From: Prevotellaceae bacterium
GTDB lineage: Bacteria > Bacteroidota > Bacteroidia > Bacteroidales > UBA932
Assembly (NCBI GenBank): GCA_031289895.1
Contig: JAITOP010000124.1
Coordinates: forward strand, 1-9,753
DNA: 9,753 nt
Reading direction: 5' to 3'
The notes under the pieces are model-generated. The model had not been told where the DNA came from and ran no database searches. It worked only from the letters and a program-made list of their open reading frames with translations. This document shows, in pieces, positions 5,717 to 9,753 of this stretch. The position numbers and the translations under genes were made by a program. How positions within the stretch are numbered: the first letter of the stretch is position 1; each line of letters starts with the position of its first letter.

Positions 5717-7054
5717 ATGAAAATTATGATAAAAACATTCAAAAGAGGAGGCGTTCATCCTCACGAAAATAAAATATCACAAAATGCAGCGTTGGAGCAA
5801 TTGCTGCCCGAAGGAATTGTACGTATTTTTATATCGCAACATATTGGCGCTCCGGCTGAATGTATTGTTGCCAAAGGCGACAAAGTAAAAGTAGGGCAAC
5901 TGATAGCAAAAGCCAACGGATTTGTGTCGGTAAATGTACATTCTTCGGTATCGGGAACGGTGTTGGGAATGGAAGATGTTGCCGATTATCAGGGAATAAA
6001 AAAACCTGCAATTTGTATTCAGGTAGAAGGCGATGAATGGGACGAAAATATCGACCGCAGCAGCGAAATTAATAGAGATTTATCAAAATCAGCGGAAGAA
6101 ATCTTGGCTAAAATTACTGAGGCTGGACTTGTAGGTTTGGGCGGAGCAACTTTTCCGACTCATGTTAAATTAGCCGTTCCCAAAGGAAAAACAGCAAAGG
6201 CAATTATCATAAACGGCGCAGAATGTGAACCTTATCTTACATCCGACCATCGCGTGATGCTCGAAAAAGGCGAAGAATTGCTTATAGGCGTTCAACTTTT
6301 GAAAAAAACCGTGAATGTTGACAAAGCATACATAGGCATTGAAACCAACAAGCAGGATGCTATTGATAATCTTACAAAATTATCGGCAAATTACAGCGGA
6401 ATTGAAATTGTGCCTCTGGTTCCGAAATATCCGCAAGGAGGCGAAAAACAACTGATAAAATCAATTACCGGACTTGAAGTTCCCGACAGAGCATTGCCGA
6501 TAGAAACAGGTTGTATAGTTTCAAATATATGCACAACTTTTGCTGTTTACGAAGCCGTGCAAAAAAACAAACCTCTTTTTGAAAACAGCGTAACAATTAC
6601 AGGAAAAAATCTGAAAGTTCAAAAAAACTTTATTGTGCGTGTTGGAACTCCGCTGTCGCAGTTGATTAACGCTATTGGCGGATTTCCCGAAAACACAGGA
6701 AAAGTAATAAGCGGAGGACCAATGATGGGACGCGCAATAAGCAATCTTGACGCTCCTACATTGAAAGGTTCGGGCGCAGTTTTATTTATCACAAAAGACG
6801 AGGCTAAACGCGGAGTAAAATCAAATTGCATACGCTGTTCAAAATGCGTGGCGGCTTGTCCTATGGGGCTTCAGCCGTTTTTGTTGTACAAACTTGCCGA
6901 ACTCAATATGCTTGAAGATTTGAAAGAACATGCGGTACACGCCTGTATCGAATGTGGATGTTGTTTATATACCTGCCCTGCAAACCTGCCTCTTGTAGAT
7001 TATATAAGGCTTGGAAAAACACGGGCGATGAAACTTATTGTGAAACCAAAATAA
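5717..7054 (+). CDS. rnfC: Rnf complex subunit RnfC, NADH-binding Fe-S flavoprotein
   Basis: A peripheral cytoplasmic subunit of 445 residues that carries the NAD(H) site. It begins with the family hallmark GGVHPHENK (11-19). The Rossmann-like FMN/NADH region shows GLVGLGGATFPTHVK (137-151) and INGAECEPYLTSDHR (165-179), followed by KYPQGGEKQLI (237-247). Two [4Fe-4S] motifs close the protein: C371-x2-C374-x2-C377-x3-C381 and C410-x2-C413-x2-C416-x3-C420. It lacks the long repetitive C-terminal extension of enterobacterial RnfC. A second in-frame ATG three codons in (5726) is an equally possible start. It lies between rnfB and rnfD in the operon. Confidence 0.96.
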   Translation: MKIMIKTFKRGGVHPHENKISQNAALEQLLPEGIVRIFISQHIGAPAECIVAKGDKVKVGQLIAKANGFVSVNVHSSVSGTVLGMEDVADYQGIKKPAICIQVEGDEWDENIDRSSEINRDLSKSAEEILAKITEAGLVGLGGATFPTHVKLAVPKGKTAKAIIINGAECEPYLTSDHRVMLEKGEELLIGVQLLKKTVNVDKAYIGIETNKQDAIDNLTKLSANYSGIEIVPLVPKYPQGGEKQLIKSITGLEVPDRALPIETGCIVSNICTTFAVYEAVQKNKPLFENSVTITGKNLKVQKNFIVRVGTPLSQLINAIGGFPENTGKVISGGPMMGRAISNLDAPTLKGSGAVLFITKDEAKRGVKSNCIRCSKCVAACPMGLQPFLLYKLAELNMLEDLKEHAVHACIECGCCLYTCPANLPLVDYIRLGKTRAMKLIVKPK

Positions 7055-7082
7055 TTTAGGTTATAAAAAATATTATCAAAAT

Positions 7083-8078
7083 ATGGATAAATTAATAATA
7101 TCACCCTCGCCGCACGTTCACGGCGAATTTAACACAAAACGTTTGATGCGCGATGTGATTATTGCCTTGCTTCCGGCTATGCTTGTATCGTTCTGGTTTT
7201 TCGGAATAAATGCAATTGTAGTTGTTGGCGTGTCGGTAATTTCGTGCGTTGTTTTTGAATATCTTATTCAAAAATATCTTTTAAAAACTACGCCTACGAT
7301 TAGCGATTTATCGGCAGTAGTTACCGGATTAATATTGTCGTTTAATTTGCCGCCAAATCTTCCTGTATGGTTGGTTGTGGTTGGCTGTTTTATTGCAATT
7401 GGAGTTGGAAAAATGACTTTTGGCGGATTAGGCAACAATCCTTTTAATCCTGCACTTGTGGGACGAGTATTTTTGCTGATAGCCCGCCCTGTTGAAATGA
7501 CAACGTGGGCATTGCCGTCAACATTTTCATTGTCGTTTGATGCAACCACAGGAGCAACGCCTTTGGCAATCATTAAAGAAGGTTTGAAAAACGGACAAAC
7601 GATAGAACAAATAAAAGAATCAGCCGATTACACATTCAATTATCTTGATACGCTTTTCGGACACATAGGCGGTTCGCTCGGCGAAGTTTCGGCATTGGCA
7701 TTGCTTATTGGCTTTGTTTATTTGCTTGTTCGCAAAGTTATTACATGGCATATTCCTGTTACAATATTTTTATCGGTAATAATATTTTCGGGAACATTAT
7801 TTTTAATAAATCCCGACAGATTTATCGACCCTGTATTTCATTTGCTCACAGGCGGTATGATTCTTGGAGCGGTGTATATGGCAACCGATTATGTAACTTC
7901 GCCAATGACACCAAAGGGAATGATAATTTACGGCGCAGGAATAGGATTGCTAACTATTATCATACGTACTTTCGGAAGTTATCCCGAAGGAATGTCGTTT
8001 GCAATATTGTTTTTTAATGCGCTTGTTCCGCTTATCAATAAATATATTAAACCTAAATTATTTGGGGAGATAAAATGA
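7083..8078 (+). CDS. rnfD: Rnf complex subunit RnfD, flavinylated membrane subunit
   Basis: A 331-residue integral membrane protein with roughly eight to ten helices, of the NqrB/RnfD family. It starts with SPSPHVHGEFNTKRLM (8-22), typical for RnfD. The motif DATTGATPLA (153-162) matches the family's flavinylation site, so FMN should be phosphoester-linked to T159. GHIGGSLGEVS (193-203) and ATDYVTSPMTPKG (267-279) are further conserved loops. It works with RnfA, RnfE and RnfG in moving electrons across the membrane and coupling them to ion transport. Its stop overlaps the rnfG start in ATGA, which suggests translational coupling. Confidence 0.95.
   Translation: MDKLIISPSPHVHGEFNTKRLMRDVIIALLPAMLVSFWFFGINAIVVVGVSVISCVVFEYLIQKYLLKTTPTISDLSAVVTGLILSFNLPPNLPVWLVVVGCFIAIGVGKMTFGGLGNNPFNPALVGRVFLLIARPVEMTTWALPSTFSLSFDATTGATPLAIIKEGLKNGQTIEQIKESADYTFNYLDTLFGHIGGSLGEVSALALLIGFVYLLVRKVITWHIPVTIFLSVIIFSGTLFLINPDRFIDPVFHLLTGGMILGAVYMATDYVTSPMTPKGMIIYGAGIGLLTIIIRTFGSYPEGMSFAILFFNALVPLINKYIKPKLFGEIK
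8064..8069 (+). promoter_or_regulatory. Ribosome binding site of rnfG, inside the rnfD end
   Basis: GGGGAG lies about 6 bases before the first ATG of an ATGATG pair (8075-8080) and overlaps the last codons of rnfD. Both ATGs are in frame for rnfG. The 8075 start overlaps the rnfD TGA by three bases, and either start gives coupled translation. Confidence 0.5.
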
Positions 8079-8695
8079 TGAAAAAATTAGAATCTTCGTT
8101 CAAAAATATGGTAATCTCGCTTACTTTGATAAGCGTTATGGTTGCTGCGCTGCTTGCTCTTGTTTATAATGTTACAAAAGAGCCTATATCGCTGGCTGAA
8201 AAACAAAAACAAGAAAAAGCGATAAAAGATGTTACTCCCGATTTTAATAATAATCCTACCGACGAAAAATTTGAAGTAGAAATACAAAACGGCGATAAAC
8301 TGACTGTTTTTCCGGCAAAAAAAGAAGGACAATTAGTTGGCATTGCCGTTGAAACGAACACTACAAAAGGTTTTAACGGAACAATTAAAATAATGGTTGG
8401 ATTTGATATTGACGGAGTAATAATAAACTACTCGGTGCTGAAACATGCCGAAACTCCCGGACTTGGTGCTAAAATGCAGGAATGGTTTTCTAATACATCA
8501 AAACCAAATCAAAGCGTTATCAACAGAAAGTGGACTAACGACATGAAAGTGAAAAAAGACGGCGGCGATGTTGATGCTATCACCGCAGCAACAATAAGTT
8601 CGCGTGCTTTTATGGATGCGCTCAACCGTGCTTATCAGGCATATCAGAAAGTTATAGAAAACGATTCGCAAACACCAAAATCGGAAGACGAATAA
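8075..8695 (+). CDS. rnfG: Rnf complex subunit RnfG, periplasmic flavoprotein
   Basis: A 206-residue protein with one N-terminal membrane anchor (about 11-33) and a periplasmic FMN-binding domain. The motif DAITAATISSRAF (167-179) fits the family S/T-x-A-T site, so FMN should be covalently bound at T173. HAETPGLGAK (124-133) is the second conserved FMN-domain motif. A charged linker (about 36-75) follows the anchor. The protein ends in an acidic, low-complexity tail. The length fits the usual 180-210 residues. It passes electrons between RnfD and the Fe site in RnfA/RnfE on the outer side of the membrane. rnfE follows after a 31-base gap. Confidence 0.95.
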   Translation: MMKKLESSFKNMVISLTLISVMVAALLALVYNVTKEPISLAEKQKQEKAIKDVTPDFNNNPTDEKFEVEIQNGDKLTVFPAKKEGQLVGIAVETNTTKGFNGTIKIMVGFDIDGVIINYSVLKHAETPGLGAKMQEWFSNTSKPNQSVINRKWTNDMKVKKDGGDVDAITAATISSRAFMDALNRAYQAYQKVIENDSQTPKSEDE

Positions 8696-8713
8696 ATCAA
8701 CATTAAAAATATT

Positions 8714-8718
8714 AGGAG
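8714..8718 (+). promoter_or_regulatory. Ribosome binding site of rnfE
   Basis: AGGAG, 8 bases before the rnfE ATG at 8727, is the clearest Shine-Dalgarno in this operon; most other starts here have only A-rich leaders. It fixes the rnfE start. Confidence 0.6.
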
Positions 8719-8726
8719 ATAAAAAA

Positions 8727-9320
8727 ATGAGTAAAAATCTAAATATACTGACAAACGGGATATTAAAAGAAAATCCTGTATTGGTGCTGCTTTTAGGTAT
8801 GTGTCCTACACTTGGAACAACAACTTCGGCATTCAACGGCTTTGGAATGGGAGTGGCAACAATGTTTGTACTTGTTTGTTCAAACTTAGTAATATCATTG
8901 CTTAAAAATATAATTCCCGACAAAGTGCGCATACCTGCATTTATTGTGATTATAGCATCATTTGTAACAGTTGTTGAAATGATAATGCAGGCATATATGC
9001 CGCCGCTGTACGAAAGTCTCGGATTGTTTATTCCGCTGATAGTTGTAAACTGTATCGTGCTTGCCCGCGCCGAATCGTTTGCATCAAAAAATTCACCGCT
9101 TGCATCAATACTCGATGGCGTTGGAATGGGCGTAGGATTTACATTTGCGCTTACATTGCTCGGCTGTGTACGCGAATTTTTGGGAACAGGACGAATATTT
9201 AACCAAACCGTTTTCCCCGAAGATTACGGATTGCTTACATTTGTACTTGCACCGGGTGCGTTTATTGTACTTGGATTCTTAATTGTGATAGTAAACAAAT
9301 TGAAAACAACTAAAAATTAA
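8727..9320 (+). CDS. rnfE: Rnf complex subunit RnfE, integral membrane protein
   Basis: A 197-residue NqrD/RnfE-family protein with six predicted membrane helices. LLLGMCPTLGTTTSAFNG (21-38) and LIVVNCIVLARAE (104-116) are the two inverted half-repeats of the fold. C26 and C109 are the conserved cysteines that, together with two from RnfA, hold the intramembrane iron site in this protein family. GCVREFLGTG (about 146-155) is a further signature. The length matches the family. It lies 5 bases before rnfA, and the two proteins are homologous to each other, as their similar N-terminal halves show. Confidence 0.95.
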   Translation: MSKNLNILTNGILKENPVLVLLLGMCPTLGTTTSAFNGFGMGVATMFVLVCSNLVISLLKNIIPDKVRIPAFIVIIASFVTVVEMIMQAYMPPLYESLGLFIPLIVVNCIVLARAESFASKNSPLASILDGVGMGVGFTFALTLLGCVREFLGTGRIFNQTVFPEDYGLLTFVLAPGAFIVLGFLIVIVNKLKTTKN

Positions 9321-9325
9321 AAATC

Positions 9326-9753
9326 ATGGAATACATTTTAATATTTATATCGGCAGTATTTATCAACAATGTTGTATTATCACAGATTTTGGGGATATGT
9401 CCGTTTTTGGGCGTGTCAAAAAAAATTGATACGGCATTGGGAATGGGGATGGCAGTAACATTTGTTATGGCGATTGCTACGGCAGTTACGTTTTTACTGA
9501 TGCAATATATTCTTATTCCGTTAGAACTTAAATTTATGCAAACAATATCGTTTATACTTGTGATAGCAGCATTTGTTCAAATGGTTGAAATTATACTTAA
9601 AAAAGTATCACCGGCGCTTTATCAGTCGCTGGGCGTATTTTTGCCGTTGATTACTACAAACTGCGCCGTGCTTGGAGTTGCAATTCTTGTAACACAACAC
9701 GAAATTTACAAGGAAAGTTTACTGAAATCGGTAGTGTATGCAACATCAACAGC
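9326..9753 (+). CDS. rnfA: Rnf complex subunit RnfA, partial (right edge)
   Basis: The window ends inside this gene: 142 complete codons of an expected 190 or so are present, with no stop. The visible part starts MEYILIFISAVFINNVVLSQ-like, then ILGICPFLGVSKK with C25 and LPLITTNCAVLGVA with C113. These are the two cysteines that pair with C26 and C109 of RnfE at the intramembrane iron site. It is highly similar to E. coli RnfA in both motifs. It is an integral membrane subunit involved in electron transfer and ion translocation, and is the last subunit gene of the set. Any operon terminator lies beyond the window. Confidence 0.94.
   Translation, partial: MEYILIFISAVFINNVVLSQILGICPFLGVSKKIDTALGMGMAVTFVMAIATAVTFLLMQYILIPLELKFMQTISFILVIAAFVQMVEIILKKVSPALYQSLGVFLPLITTNCAVLGVAILVTQHEIYKESLLKSVVYATST

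Noticed and set aside
5829..6011. Minus-strand frames opposite rnfC, rnfD, rnfG and rnfE (5372-5764, 5829-6011, 6619-6831, 7268-7573, 8087-8361, 8498-8932) and an out-of-frame plus-strand frame at 7745-8017
   Set aside because: Each overlaps a complete Rnf gene with clear cofactor motifs and has no domain of its own.

Overview
The window looks like a chromosome segment from an AT-rich Bacteroidota (Bacteroidales-like) bacterium. This rests on the gene content (a PqqL-like M16 protease and a short-form Rnf operon led by rseC), on A-rich sequence before most start codons with few strong Shine-Dalgarno sites, and on TAnnTTTG-type -7 boxes upstream of the two main transcription units. No species can be named from the sequence alone.

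Layout. Bases 1-162 are AT-rich and hold no gene, apart from a small dyad at 140-157. At 256-489 (+) lies a small cysteine-containing gene that I cannot name. It converges on a gene remnant at 486-662 (-), and the two stop codons overlap in a shared TTAA. The remnant is cut off exactly where a palindromic, MITE-like element begins (about 662-883). The element has 16-bp imperfect terminal inverted repeats, nested TAAGGG/CCCTTA inverted repeats and a strong central hairpin. A bidirectional terminator hairpin (903-942) follows. Next comes a 935-codon gene on the minus strand (977-3784) for an exported M16 zinc protease of the PqqL type.

The divergent intergenic region at 3785-4356 is packed with simple repeats. 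It holds an inverted pair of arrays of one heptamer (ACYAAMK), an 11-copy AATTAAR heptamer array, and short 8-bp and ~10-bp repeats. The right-hand heptamer array runs directly into the putative promoter of the Rnf operon, whose -7 box (TACCTTTG) is preceded by a T8 tract.

From 4357 to the right edge there is one tightly packed operon: rseC-rnfB-rnfC-rnfD-rnfG-rnfE-rnfA, with rnfA cut by the window end. It encodes the membrane-bound Rnf complex, which couples electron flow between reduced ferredoxin and NAD+ to Na+ or H+ transport. All the expected cofactor sites are visible: Fe-S cysteines in RnfB and RnfC, flavinylated threonines in RnfD and RnfG, and paired membrane cysteines in RnfE and RnfA.

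The Rnf operon and the protease are ordinary housekeeping genes. The parts least explained by known annotation are the left 900 bp (small Cys gene, truncated convergent gene, palindromic element) and the repeat-loaded promoter region upstream of Rnf. I found no CRISPR array, tRNA, rRNA or transposase gene.
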